This document shows, one piece after another, positions 7,752 to 15,881 of a stretch of DNA of 64,000 bases. Within the stretch, counting starts at the first letter, position 1. Each line of letters starts with the position of its first letter. A program made the position numbers and the translations under genes. The stretch comes from a virus: positions 1 to 64,000 of the IMG/VR virus record IMGVR_UViG_3300042564_002580; one strand, written 5' to 3'. The notes under the pieces were generated by a model. The model was not told the origin of the DNA. It saw only the letters and a program-made list of their open reading frames with translations, and searched no databases.

Positions 7752-7921
7752 AAATGAAACTATTTAATTTCTGGATTAAATTTGGATATCGTAAGGGTTG
7801 GGTTTCGGATGTATTTTGCGATACACACGATGGTCCGCCTTTAACGGATGAAGAAATGCAAGAATGGGAAGAAGGAGGAGATCCCTGCTCTTTCCATGTA
7901 AAAATAAATGCACTACATTAA
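7748..7921 (+). CDS. small hypothetical protein
   Basis: 57 aa; ATG 7748 chosen for ATGA coupling to thioredoxin. Acidic centre with single Cys residues at CDTHDG and GDPCSFH. Unknown function. Confidence 0.6.
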   Translation: MKMKLFNFWIKFGYRKGWVSDVFCDTHDGPPLTDEEMQEWEEGGDPCSFHVKINALH

Positions 7922-7969
7922 ATTTCTGTAATCGCAAAGGTTACAGAGGAAATAAGGAGAATAAATTAA

Positions 7970-9130
7970 ATGAACTCATTTAAGAAAATCGCACTAGCCA
8001 TGGTTGCAGCCATGACTTTGGGCACAATGGTAGCAACACCTGCAAGTGCTGCTGTAATGACAGTCGCTGTCGATCTCGCTGGAACGGCTAACACAACTGC
8101 CTCAGCAATCGCAACACCTGCATCATTGCCAGTCCCAGCAGACAACACAGTTGACGCTGCTGACGCACTTAAGTTCGTCGCAACAGTTGACACAGGAACA
8201 GTCGTTTCTGTAGTAACAACAAACGCAACAATCGTTTCTGCACTACACACAACCGCTGCACCAGTAACATCGGCATCAGGCTCTTCAAGCCTAAGCATTG
8301 CAACTGGTACAGGAACAACTGCAACATTCTATGTCTACACAAAGACAACAGCAATCGGTACAGTTGTAATTACCAATGGTGGAACACAACTTACATACTA
8401 CGTACAGGGAACTGCTGGTAAGATTAATAACCTAACAGTTTCTGCTCCAGCATCTGGTGCTGCAGGAACAAAGCAGGATATTCTAGTCACAGCAACAGAC
8501 GTATTTGGAAACAAGGTTTCTGCTAAGTCTCTTACTGCAACAGTATTTGCTGCTACAGCAACACTAGATTCAGCAACAGCAACAACTGGTGCTACACTTT
8601 CAGACTTTGGAGTTGCAAAGTTTACCGCAACACTTCCAACAACTGGAACACGAGCACTAATTATGTTTGCTCCAACTACATCAACTGACGCAAATTCAGC
8701 AGATGTCGTTGGCCTAACTGCTCGCACACTTGCACCATTTGCTGAGGTAACAGTTCGTGATCTAGTATCAGAACTTGCAGCACAAACTGCTGCTAAGGAT
8801 GCAGCACTTGCTGCTAAGGCAATCTCAGATGCTGCAGTCGTAAAGGCTGCTTCAGATGCTGTTGCTGCTAAGGCTGCTTCAGATGCTGCTCTCGCAGCAG
8901 AGAAGGCTGCTTCTGCAACTGCACTTGCTGCCGAGAAGGCTGCTTCTGCTAAGGCACTTGCTGATGCAAAGGCTGCTTCGGATGCAGTTGTACTTGCTAA
9001 GGATGCAACCATCGCTAAGCTAACAGCAGATAATGCTGCTGCACTTAAGTCAATCAAGACCGCTTTCAATGCACTTGCAAAGAAGTGGAATGCAAAGAAT
9101 CCAAATGCAAAGGTTACTTACCTAAAGTAA
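7970..9130 (+). CDS. secreted Ala-rich surface protein with Ig-like region
   Basis: 386 aa. Signal peptide (MNSFKKIAL... ATPASA, cleavage near 27), then Thr/Ala/Val-rich beta-sandwich-like region to about 265, then a long Ala-rich heptad coil, ending in a basic segment AKKWNAKNPNAKVTYLK. A good AAGGAG site lies about 9 nt before the ATG. GC-rich, uniform codons compared with neighbours suggest high expression or host origin. Likely displayed on, or shed from, the host surface; a host S-layer-like protein acquired by the phage is plausible. Confidence 0.75.
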   Translation: MNSFKKIALAMVAAMTLGTMVATPASAAVMTVAVDLAGTANTTASAIATPASLPVPADNTVDAADALKFVATVDTGTVVSVVTTNATIVSALHTTAAPVTSASGSSSLSIATGTGTTATFYVYTKTTAIGTVVITNGGTQLTYYVQGTAGKINNLTVSAPASGAAGTKQDILVTATDVFGNKVSAKSLTATVFAATATLDSATATTGATLSDFGVAKFTATLPTTGTRALIMFAPTTSTDANSADVVGLTARTLAPFAEVTVRDLVSELAAQTAAKDAALAAKAISDAAVVKAASDAVAAKAASDAALAAEKAASATALAAEKAASAKALADAKAASDAVVLAKDATIAKLTADNAAALKSIKTAFNALAKKWNAKNPNAKVTYLK

Positions 9131-9140
9131 TTAGTTAAAT

Positions 9141-9170
9141 AATGGGGCAGGTGCACGTGCCTGCCCCATT
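9141..9170 (+). terminator. strong hairpin terminator
   Basis: Perfect 11-bp stem (9141-9151 with 9160-9170), 8-nt loop, directly after the surface-protein stop; no long U-tract. Confidence 0.75.
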
Positions 9171-9183
9171 ACTACTATTATGA

Positions 9184-9189
9184 TAAAAT
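9184..9189 (+). promoter_or_regulatory. -10 box of leaderless promoter
   Basis: TAAAAT then 7 nt to ATG 9197, immediately after the terminator. Confidence 0.55.
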
Positions 9190-9196
9190 AGATATT

Positions 9197-9349
9197 ATGG
9201 AATGGGATCATTTTCACACAATTAAAAAAAAAGTTTTAAACGAATTAATTAATGAAATAGAAAATTTAGAATTTCCGCCAGACTGGAGACCTAAAGATGT
9301 TTTAGCTCTCGTACTTAGAAAATTAAAAGAAAAAGAGGAATCATGTTAA
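9197..9349 (+). CDS. small hypothetical protein
   Basis: 50 aa (MEWDHFHTIKKKVLNEL...), helical, overlapping the Lys/Ala/Pro protein start by 7 nt. Own leaderless -10. Unknown. Confidence 0.6.
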   Translation: MEWDHFHTIKKKVLNELINEIENLEFPPDWRPKDVLALVLRKLKEKEESC

Positions 9350-9591
9350 CTAAATTAAAAATAAATATTCTGGGTTGGCTCGGTGTCACACCAAAAGAAG
9401 TTGTGTTTGAAAAAATTGACACTGTTGTTATTAAGAAAGCTGCCAAGAAGGCACCAGCCAAGAAGGCACCAGCCAAGAAGGCACCAGCCAAGAAGGCACC
9501 AGCCAAGAAGGCACCAGCCAAGAAGGCACCAGCCAAGAAGGCACCAGCCAAGAAGTCTTCAGGCGGAGGAAAAGGATCTGCAGTACTATAA
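9343..9591 (+). CDS. KKAPA-repeat basic protein, histone H1-like tail
   Basis: 82 aa. A short hydrophobic N-terminal part (KINILGWLGVTPKEV) is followed by seven perfect KKAPA repeats and a Gly-rich end. Such Lys/Ala/Pro tails resemble histone H1 and actinobacterial HupB tails and should bind DNA or the negatively charged wall. Stop and next start share one base (TAATG). Confidence 0.75.
   Translation: MLTKLKINILGWLGVTPKEVVFEKIDTVVIKKAAKKAPAKKAPAKKAPAKKAPAKKAPAKKAPAKKAPAKKSSGGGKGSAVL
9445..9549 (+). repeat. seven perfect 15-bp tandem repeats
   Basis: Unit AAGAAGGCACCAGCC repeated seven times without a mismatch, encoding KKAPA. Perfect identity implies recent expansion or active homogenisation. 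Confidence 0.95.
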
Positions 9592-9821
9592 TGGAATCTA
9601 AAAAGAGAAGTTCTATTAAGGCAATAAGCTATACTGCATTTCACGTAGGTGTTGCTAGCTTACTATTCTCGTATTTAATATATGTTATTACTGGTGAATG
9701 GGAAAACGAATACTTAGAGCCCATAACTATAGGTTTTCTAGTATACGTTGCTTGGGAAATTGTTGGATACTTTATATTTGAAAGAATTTGGAATAATCGC
9801 TGGCTCAGGAAGATCAAATAA
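9591..9821 (+). CDS. DUF2061-like membrane protein
   Basis: 76 aa, two membrane segments; K-R-S-S-I-K-A near the N-terminus and FERIWN near the end match the DUF2061 pattern (S-x-x-KA ... HERxWN). Integral membrane protein of unknown function. Confidence 0.65.
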   Translation: MESKKRSSIKAISYTAFHVGVASLLFSYLIYVITGEWENEYLEPITIGFLVYVAWEIVGYFIFERIWNNRWLRKIK

Positions 9822-9828
9822 TTAAACA

Positions 9829-10623
9829 ATGAAATTTCATTGGATGATCAGGCATGAAGATACAAGCCCAGATGGTTTAAAAAAAGCTTTTAACTATATT
9901 AATAGCTTTGGGTATAACTCATGCATGTTAACTTACCATTCAAGAGAAAATGACATGTTTATTAAGCTTGCTAGGGCAATAGACCCAAGCATAGCGTTAA
10001 AATATATTATAGCAATGAGAACCTATGCCATAAGCCCAGAGTACCTTGGGCTTATGGTAAAAGGCTTTGAAGAGATTGCAAAAGATAAGATTATGTTTAA
10101 TATAGTTGCTGGGGACCTACATGCAAATGAAACTAGTGTAGAGGATATGGTTGATTCTACTATGTTGGCCACATCCCAGGATAGAGTTAAATACACTGGG
10201 TTATGGTTAGAAAAATTCGTTAACTTGGAAATTTTAAAAGGCCGCATTCCGAAGATGTTTATGAGCGGAACTTCAAAAGCCACATTTGAAAACTGCAAAA
10301 AATTTAATGGCGGTGCCATGGTAATGGTTGATTATTATATGGAAAATAAAGAGTTCCTATCTCAATTTGATACCAGGTGTGTAAGTCTACAGATATGTAT
10401 TAGAGATACAGATGAAGAAGCTAATGAAGTAAAGCATGCAAATTATGATGGGGACAAGCTAAAGTGGTGCTATTTTTATTCAGAAAAGACTTTATTGGAA
10501 AAGCTAATTGATCTGAAAAAAAATGGAGTAACTGATATAATGGTTACTGGACTACCATTTGACCCTGAAGTTTATAGGGTTCATGAATTTATAAAGAAAA
10601 ATATGGAGATTTTTAATGGATGA
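9829..10623 (+). CDS. luciferase-like flavin monooxygenase (LLM class)
   Basis: 264 aa. The segment AMRTYAISPEYLGLMVKGFEEIAKDKIMFNIVAGD matches the SsuD/LLM core pattern (R-P-x-x-x-S-P ... G-R-L-x-x-N-V-V-x-G-D) in an all (beta/alpha)8 layout. LLM enzymes use reduced flavin and O2; substrate unknown. Overlaps the following 2OG oxygenase by 8 nt, so the two oxygenases are probably co-expressed and may act in one pathway. Confidence 0.75.
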   Translation: MKFHWMIRHEDTSPDGLKKAFNYINSFGYNSCMLTYHSRENDMFIKLARAIDPSIALKYIIAMRTYAISPEYLGLMVKGFEEIAKDKIMFNIVAGDLHANETSVEDMVDSTMLATSQDRVKYTGLWLEKFVNLEILKGRIPKMFMSGTSKATFENCKKFNGGAMVMVDYYMENKEFLSQFDTRCVSLQICIRDTDEEANEVKHANYDGDKLKWCYFYSEKTLLEKLIDLKKNGVTDIMVTGLPFDPEVYRVHEFIKKNMEIFNG

Positions 10624-11296
10624 TGTAAAGATAATTAATAATTTTATATCTAAAGAAGATATTGATATATTTAGAAAATACATAGACAACAATTGGGAAG
10701 ATCAGACCTTGTTTAGACATAGGGTTGGGTTAGCATTCAATAAAGGATTAGCAGTGAGAGCTGTTTTCCCAGACGAGAAGCCAGCATCATTATTTAAAGA
10801 GCTAGAAGACATAGTGTATAAACATTCTGAAAAATTTTTAAACCTATCTAAAGATCTTTTTTCTGACGATAGAGAGGTTTATTTTTATGGCGTATCTATT
10901 ACTAGATTGAGCAAAGATATTCAAATAAGAATTCACGCAGACATCCATGAAGACTTTAGTGATTTAGTTTATTCTGGAGTAATGTATTTAAATGATGATT
11001 ATGAGGGTGGAGAGATAACATTTGTTGATAGCCACGAGTTTACCGAAAAAGATATAAAGATGGATTACTCTAAAGGATTGCTGGTTCCATTTCCTATTTA
11101 TGAAGACTCATTAGGAGGATTTTCCTATAAGCCTGTAGCTGGAGATATTGTTATATTCCCAGCTAATAAGTTGCACGGAGGTAAGGTGGTAATTGATGGA
11201 ACTAGGGACGCAATAGTCTTTTGGTCTACGTTATCAAAAGAGTACGCATTTGAAGGTTTTGACTCAGACAGAGTCTTAAAAAAGATAAGAAGCTGA
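10616..11296 (+). CDS. 2OG-Fe(II) oxygenase, prolyl 4-hydroxylase-like
   Basis: 226 aa double-stranded beta-helix enzyme. Iron ligands His107-x-Asp109 and His187, 2OG-binding Arg197; the family hallmark YLNDDYEGGE precedes the second half. Coupled to the luciferase-like monooxygenase. One of ten such genes in the window. Confidence 0.88.
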   Translation: MDDVKIINNFISKEDIDIFRKYIDNNWEDQTLFRHRVGLAFNKGLAVRAVFPDEKPASLFKELEDIVYKHSEKFLNLSKDLFSDDREVYFYGVSITRLSKDIQIRIHADIHEDFSDLVYSGVMYLNDDYEGGEITFVDSHEFTEKDIKMDYSKGLLVPFPIYEDSLGGFSYKPVAGDIVIFPANKLHGGKVVIDGTRDAIVFWSTLSKEYAFEGFDSDRVLKKIRS

Positions 11297-11310
11297 TAGG
11301 TTGAATATGC

Positions 11311-11433
11311 ATGTTTAGTGGATTTTGTGAAATAAAAGGCTGTGGGAAAAAAGCAACAAGACTTTCAGGGCACCAATCTGGCCCAATAATTGATATATGT
11401 GATGATTGCTGGCATGAGCAATATAAGTCCTAA
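11311..11433 (+). CDS. tiny zinc-binding protein
   Basis: 40 aa with C-x4-C and C-x2-C (CEIKGC, CDDC). Likely structural zinc. No clear ribosome site. Confidence 0.55.
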   Translation: MFSGFCEIKGCGKKATRLSGHQSGPIIDICDDCWHEQYKS

Positions 11434-11445
11434 TCAACTAAATGC

Positions 11446-11451
11446 TATAAT
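11446..11451 (+). promoter_or_regulatory. extended -10 promoter
   Basis: TGC-TATAAT (extended -10), about 57 nt before ATG 11509; the leader holds a hairpin AAGCGG/CCGCTT (11460-11481). Confidence 0.6.
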
Positions 11452-11508
11452 AGTTCTATAAGCGGAATACTAGTCCCGCTTAAATAAATAACCTATAGGA
11501 GTAATAAC

Positions 11509-11661
11509 ATGTCAGACGGAAAAGATTTAAACGGATTTACATCACCAAAGGTAAACGATTCAACCGTATGGGGCAATAACGAGCAGTATGCAGCTGATCC
11601 AAAGGCAGCATTCCCATCAACAGACGTTTCAAACCAAGCGCAGGCTCAGGGACCTAAGTAA
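11509..11661 (+). CDS. small hydrophilic protein
   Basis: 50 aa, Asn/Gln/Asp-rich, apparently disordered, preceded by AGGAG at 11497-11501. First of a run of overlapping tiny genes. Unknown. Confidence 0.6.
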   Translation: MSDGKDLNGFTSPKVNDSTVWGNNEQYAADPKAAFPSTDVSNQAQAQGPK

Positions 11662-11662
11662 C

Positions 11663-11755
11663 ATGTGCTTTGAGTGCGGTTGCGAAAGCGTAGGAAGTGA
11701 AACTGGAGTTAAAGAAGTTAGCATCCAGGATGTATCAGATCAAAGGAATCAATAA
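11663..11755 (+). CDS. CxxCxC micro-protein A
   Basis: 30 aa beginning MCFECGCES: C-x2-C-x-C directly at the N-terminus. Tandem paralogue of the next gene; stop/start overlap TAATG. Possibly metal binding or a precursor peptide. Confidence 0.55.
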   Translation: MCFECGCESVGSETGVKEVSIQDVSDQRNQ

Positions 11756-11862
11756 TGTGTAAAGATTGTTCATGTGGAAAAGATGAGCAGATTCAAAATG
11801 AATCAGGTCCATCACCAGCTAGTAACAATGTTGTGACTATATCACAAATTAAAGGTGCATAG
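11755..11862 (+). CDS. CxxCxC micro-protein B
   Basis: 35 aa beginning MCKDCSCGK: same N-terminal C-x2-C-x-C as the previous gene, different tail. TAGTG overlap with the next gene. Confidence 0.55.
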   Translation: MCKDCSCGKDEQIQNESGPSPASNNVVTISQIKGA

Positions 11863-12038
11863 TGTCAGAAAATGTTGTAAACTCTGGAGAGGCAACTAAA
11901 AAAAATCCTTCTCAGGGTAAATTTAAATCTGGTATTCATGAAAAAAGACCTCCAATGAAAGTGGATGTTAATAAACATGGCATAAGGAGAGAAACTCCTG
12001 CAGTTCCACCTAAAAAGGTGGGCAGGAAAAAAATATAA
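11862..12038 (+). CDS. small basic protein
   Basis: 58 aa from GTG, Lys/Pro-rich, ending VGRKKI. Stop and next ATG share one base. Confidence 0.55.
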   Translation: MSENVVNSGEATKKNPSQGKFKSGIHEKRPPMKVDVNKHGIRRETPAVPPKKVGRKKI

Positions 12039-12208
12039 TGTCTCCAAAAAAATTTGGTAAACACCCATCTTTTAATGATACTATCATAAAAGATGGAAAG
12101 ATTATAAAAATTAGAAAAGACGGTAGAATTAAATCTATTGTAGATGATTATCATCCAAATCATAAAGGGGATAAAAAATTAGAAAACTTCAAGACGGAAC
12201 AGAAGTAG
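12038..12208 (+). CDS. small basic protein
   Basis: 56 aa, Lys/Ile-rich, C-terminus overlaps the ATT-started gene by 31 nt. Unknown. Confidence 0.55.
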   Translation: MSPKKFGKHPSFNDTIIKDGKIIKIRKDGRIKSIVDDYHPNHKGDKKLENFKTEQK

Positions 12209-12408
12209 AAGAATTTTCACACCCCATAGATTTAATAATACATACTAAAGCGCCAGCTAAATGGAAAATTATTGATATGGAAACTGGTCAAGAATACATT
12301 GGAAACCAAGATCCTCATGAAACTTTTTCTGAAGTATTGAGATCTAAGGTTTTTAATGGTAAAATTGGACAATGGAAGAAAATAAAAGGGAGAATTAAAA
12401 ATGAATGA
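12178..12408 (+). CDS. hypothetical protein with ATT start
   Basis: 76 aa. In-frame TAA at 12172 closes the frame upstream and no ATG/GTG/TTG occurs before conserved-looking sequence; AAAGGGG at 12164-12170 sits 7 nt before ATT 12178. Sequence contains AKWKIIDMETGQEYIGNQ, a beta-rich segment. ATGA-type overlap with the next gene at its end supports translation of this frame. Confidence 0.6.
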   Translation: MRKLQDGTEVEEFSHPIDLIIHTKAPAKWKIIDMETGQEYIGNQDPHETFSEVLRSKVFNGKIGQWKKIKGRIKNE

Positions 12409-12883
12409 AGATTTAAAGCCAGCTGGGTGGATAGACGAAGATTTAATTGAAGAAGCTGTAAGTTTTCTTTTTAAAGATTTAAATTTAGAAGACTATAAAT
12501 ATTTAAATATTCATTTTATACCCAATATTCTTAGCGACATGTGCTCTGTTGAAGTAAAAGAATTAAGAGATGGCTATCAGATGATTGATGGAATAGCATT
12601 GGTAATAGTAACCTGTAATTCTAATGAGGAAAAAGATCAGTGGATAAAGGAAAATGATATTCCAGATTCCTGGAATGTATTTTTAGATCACGATAGAGAT
12701 ATATCTAAGAAGTTTTCTAATTTAAATATAGAGTATGATATCCCAGACAGGCTTTCCTGTCTAGTTGATATAGATGGCCATTTACTTTGGTCAATGAAAA
12801 GTGGATTAGCAGAAAAAAGAGATATGCTTCTTTCAAATAAATTTAATAAGAGTTTTGAAAATTTAATAGATATAGCAGAATAG
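12401..12883 (+). CDS. thioredoxin-fold protein, AhpC/TSA-like
   Basis: 160 aa. The pattern IALVIVTCNSNEEKDQWIKEN ... FLDHDRDISKKF ... LSCLVDIDGHLLW follows the peroxiredoxin order (redox segment, D-x-x-x-x-x-x-F, V-D-x-x-G). The canonical peroxidatic Cys motif is not obvious, so it may be inactive or altered. Confidence 0.45.
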   Translation: MNEDLKPAGWIDEDLIEEAVSFLFKDLNLEDYKYLNIHFIPNILSDMCSVEVKELRDGYQMIDGIALVIVTCNSNEEKDQWIKENDIPDSWNVFLDHDRDISKKFSNLNIEYDIPDRLSCLVDIDGHLLWSMKSGLAEKRDMLLSNKFNKSFENLIDIAE

Positions 12884-12887
12884 TTTT

Positions 12888-13691
12888 ATGAAGCAGTTGT
12901 ATTTTTTGCATATTCCAAAAACTGCTGGTAAGTTTATTTCTAGTGAAATATTAAACTCTATACCAAATCATTCAGAATCTTTATATATAAGCACTCATTT
13001 TCCTAATAACAAAGAGTTTATAAAAGATAAAATATACATATCTGCACATGCTGGAACATATATACCTGAAAATATAAAAGATATTGATGTGGCTACAGTT
13101 GTTAGAAATCCAATTGATGCAAGGGCAAGCTATTTTAATTTTATATATCATATGTATTTAGACACAAGAAAAGAATATATTGATCTTGGTACAATGCGTG
13201 AAAAGTTCCTGTATTATTTATTTGAAGATAAAAATTTTTTAATTCACAACAATTATCAAAGCAGATTTTTATGCAATCCTTCCGATGAAAGATCCTGGGA
13301 CAGAAAAGCATTTTTTGAAATTCATTCACCTGACATTTTTAAAAAATATCAAGAAGGGCTTGCTTTTGACTGGTTTGTTGGTAATGAAAATACATCATTG
13401 GATTTAGCTATTAAGAATATATCTAATTTTAAAATAAAAAATACTGTAGACAGATTAGATTTATTTTTAAATAGCATATCTAAATGGTTTTTATTAAACC
13501 ATGGGTTGCAAATAAAATTTAATCAAAATGAAAAAACAAATGAAAGCCTATCCACTCATAACGGCGTAGAGTATTCATCTAAAGATTTAATAGATTTGCT
13601 TACCGAAGAAGAGATTTCTAGCATTTTATATTTAAATAGCATAGACTATGCTGTTTATAATTTTGTAAGGGAGCAAGAAAAAGATGATTAG
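12888..13691 (+). CDS. sulfotransferase-family protein
   Basis: 267 aa. FLHIPKTAGKFI (residues 6-17) is the 5'-phosphosulfate loop of PAPS-dependent sulfotransferases and VRNPIDARASYF is the 3'-phosphate loop. Predicted to transfer sulfate to a sugar or protein hydroxyl. It overlaps the dual oxygenase by 8 nt, so hydroxylation followed by sulfation is a reasonable idea. Confidence 0.8.
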   Translation: MKQLYFLHIPKTAGKFISSEILNSIPNHSESLYISTHFPNNKEFIKDKIYISAHAGTYIPENIKDIDVATVVRNPIDARASYFNFIYHMYLDTRKEYIDLGTMREKFLYYLFEDKNFLIHNNYQSRFLCNPSDERSWDRKAFFEIHSPDIFKKYQEGLAFDWFVGNENTSLDLAIKNISNFKIKNTVDRLDLFLNSISKWFLLNHGLQIKFNQNEKTNESLSTHNGVEYSSKDLIDLLTEEEISSILYLNSIDYAVYNFVREQEKDD

Positions 13692-14985
13692 TGTAAGTCC
13701 CAATAGACCAATGAAAGAGCTAGAAGATTTCAATTTTAGGCTTGCAGGATTTTACGATGTAAGCAATATTTTAGATATAACTAATTCATTTATAGACGAG
13801 TGGAATATATACACTTCAAGACAAAATGAGGTATACGATAATAGAGTTAATCCGCACTTGCATACAAATACATATATTATACAGGACCACCCGCTAGATT
13901 GGGTATTTGGTCAGCCAATTAAATCTGAGGCAAAAGATAAAAAGTGCTTAGAATCAATATCTCACATAATAAAAAATCTTGAGGAAGAGATTGTTGGAAA
14001 AGCGGCAAGGGTTCTTTTGATAAAGCTTGGATCTAAAAAAGATGTTGCTGTGCACATGGACGGTGGTGACTATTTGTCAACAGTTAGAAGATTCCATATA
14101 CCCTTAATAACAAACGATTCAGTGTCATATACTGTTGATAATGAAACTATACACATGAAAGCATCTGAATGTTGGGAAATAAACAATCTAAAATACCATT
14201 CTGTTAAAAATGATGGCGAAGAAGATAGAATACATCTGCTTGTAGACATATTACCAGAGTATTCTTTTAAGGTGTATAGTCCTGAATTAGATAAAAAAAT
14301 AAGAATTGTTGAAAATTTTATATCAGAAGATGAAGCCAACTTTTTTATAGATTACATAAATAAAAATAAAGATGATAAATCTAAGTTTCCCTTAACAAAA
14401 GGTGAGGTAAGGGGAAAAATTAGAAGCGAGGCTAACATACCAGAGCTCGTACCTTTAAAAAAACATGAAGAGATACTAGATGCTATAAAAAATATTTCAA
14501 AAAGAACAATGGCCGAGTTTAAAGATATTAGTGGGCAGGAAGACCTATGCACCTCAGCTTTTTGGATGACAAGGCTGGGACCAAAAACTATACTTCCTAT
14601 GCACCCAGATGATCATAAGTATGCCACACACCTGTACATGAGCTCAGTTATATACCTAAATGAAGATTATGAAGGAGGCTACTTAAAGTTTGGAGATGTT
14701 GATTTAACATATAAGCCTAAAAAGTATAGTGCAGTTTTTTTCCCATCTTCCTATTTGCATGAAGTTACTAGAATAATTAGCGGGATAAGGATGACTTTGC
14801 CAAATTGGGTATCAATCGGTCAAGAAAGAGACATATTCAGAGATAACCCTATAGTGTACGATCCAAGAACTTTGTTTGGAAGTAATTCTGACGATCCAGC
14901 GTTGCCAGCTTTATTTCAAAGTTGGGCTAATGCCAATAACACTACCATTACTGGTTATGACGGAACAGTTTATTCTGCAAAATAA
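13684..14985 (+). CDS. fusion of AspH-like and prolyl-hydroxylase-like 2OG oxygenases
   Basis: 433 aa with two different 2OG-Fe(II) modules. Residues 100-190 match aspartyl/asparaginyl beta-hydroxylase: His124-x-Asp126, RRFHIPL, WEINNLKYHSVKN with His172, and Arg182 in DRIHLLVD. Residues 205-380 are prolyl-hydroxylase-like: His307-x-Asp309, YLNEDYEGG, His359 and Arg369. Both sets of ligands look intact, so both modules should be active. Coupled to the sulfotransferase. Confidence 0.85.
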   Translation: MISVSPNRPMKELEDFNFRLAGFYDVSNILDITNSFIDEWNIYTSRQNEVYDNRVNPHLHTNTYIIQDHPLDWVFGQPIKSEAKDKKCLESISHIIKNLEEEIVGKAARVLLIKLGSKKDVAVHMDGGDYLSTVRRFHIPLITNDSVSYTVDNETIHMKASECWEINNLKYHSVKNDGEEDRIHLLVDILPEYSFKVYSPELDKKIRIVENFISEDEANFFIDYINKNKDDKSKFPLTKGEVRGKIRSEANIPELVPLKKHEEILDAIKNISKRTMAEFKDISGQEDLCTSAFWMTRLGPKTILPMHPDDHKYATHLYMSSVIYLNEDYEGGYLKFGDVDLTYKPKKYSAVFFPSSYLHEVTRIISGIRMTLPNWVSIGQERDIFRDNPIVYDPRTLFGSNSDDPALPALFQSWANANNTTITGYDGTVYSAK

Positions 14986-15705
14986 ATGATTGTAGATAAA
15001 AATCAGATTGATTTAATTGGATACAGTGTAACACCTGTTCCAGTAAGCGAGCTTATTTGGTTAAATAAAGATGTACACTTAAGTTTTTACTTAAAGGTTC
15101 ACAATGATCCTTTAGAGTACGCAGCAGTCGTCGATATTGATTTCTTTACCAGTAATAAAAAAGAAATTATAGAAAAAGAAACTGCTAAATCCTTTGCCTC
15201 AATAGTTTTAAATGGTAAAGATGTTTTATTACATTTTAAAGACTTTCACATTAATAATACTAATGTTCGTAATTTATTTCAGTATGATAACGAATGGCAT
15301 AGATTTGACATAAAAATTTTTAGGGACAATTTGTGGTGCCCAAATAAAAGATGTAAGTTTGAAGACTGCTTACATGTGGAAGCAAAATCATTGGGAGATT
15401 CGTACTTGTCATGGAACCCGAAACATATTAAAAATCATATAAAAGTTTCAATAAGCATAGATGGTTCAAAAGAAATTTATTCAAATTACATGAGCGGGGC
15501 CACACACTCCATCATTAGTTTTAGTAATAACAATGTAAATAATACAAAAGATAGCATATTGCTTAATCAAATAACAGAATCATCTTTAGCTAATCGGCCC
15601 TCAATATCACTGAAAGAAATAAATGCATTATATGACGAAGATGAAATAGAATTTGTTTTAAAAAATTATGTTACTCCAACACCGACTATTGACATGAACC
15701 AGTAG
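14986..15705 (+). CDS. hypothetical protein
   Basis: 239 aa beginning directly after the oxygenase stop. Contains a Cys cluster CPNKRCKFEDC near residue 118 and a beta-rich pattern. No family recognised. Its last codons hold the promoter of the next gene. Confidence 0.65.
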   Translation: MIVDKNQIDLIGYSVTPVPVSELIWLNKDVHLSFYLKVHNDPLEYAAVVDIDFFTSNKKEIIEKETAKSFASIVLNGKDVLLHFKDFHINNTNVRNLFQYDNEWHRFDIKIFRDNLWCPNKRCKFEDCLHVEAKSLGDSYLSWNPKHIKNHIKVSISIDGSKEIYSNYMSGATHSIISFSNNNVNNTKDSILLNQITESSLANRPSISLKEINALYDEDEIEFVLKNYVTPTPTIDMNQ

Positions 15706-15717
15706 ATATTGTATAAT
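15689..15717 (+). promoter_or_regulatory. leaderless promoter
   Basis: TTGACA (15689-15694), 17 nt, TATAAT (15712-15717), 6 nt, ATG 15724: consensus at every position. Confidence 0.85.
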
Positions 15718-15723
15718 TAAATC

Positions 15724-15879
15724 ATGAAAACTTTATTTACATTAATTTTACTACCGCTCATTGGGTATTTTACCTTTACTGCTTATAGAGATATGAGAAA
15801 TGCTATAGATGCAACTAAAATTCACGATAAGTATAAGCGTGATAAATTTTGGGAGTCACAAAGAGATTTTGAGGAATAG
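15724..15879 (+). CDS. small single-pass membrane protein
   Basis: 51 aa; residues 4-20 hydrophobic, remainder charged. Starts at the leaderless promoter and precedes GroES by 2 nt. Confidence 0.65.
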   Translation: MKTLFTLILLPLIGYFTFTAYRDMRNAIDATKIHDKYKRDKFWESQRDFEE

Positions 15880-15881
15880 AA

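Noticed and set aside
9315-9644. Open frame on the minus strand with repeated GAFLA units
   Set aside because: It is the antisense shadow of the KKAPA repeat; the plus frame has correct overlaps and signals.
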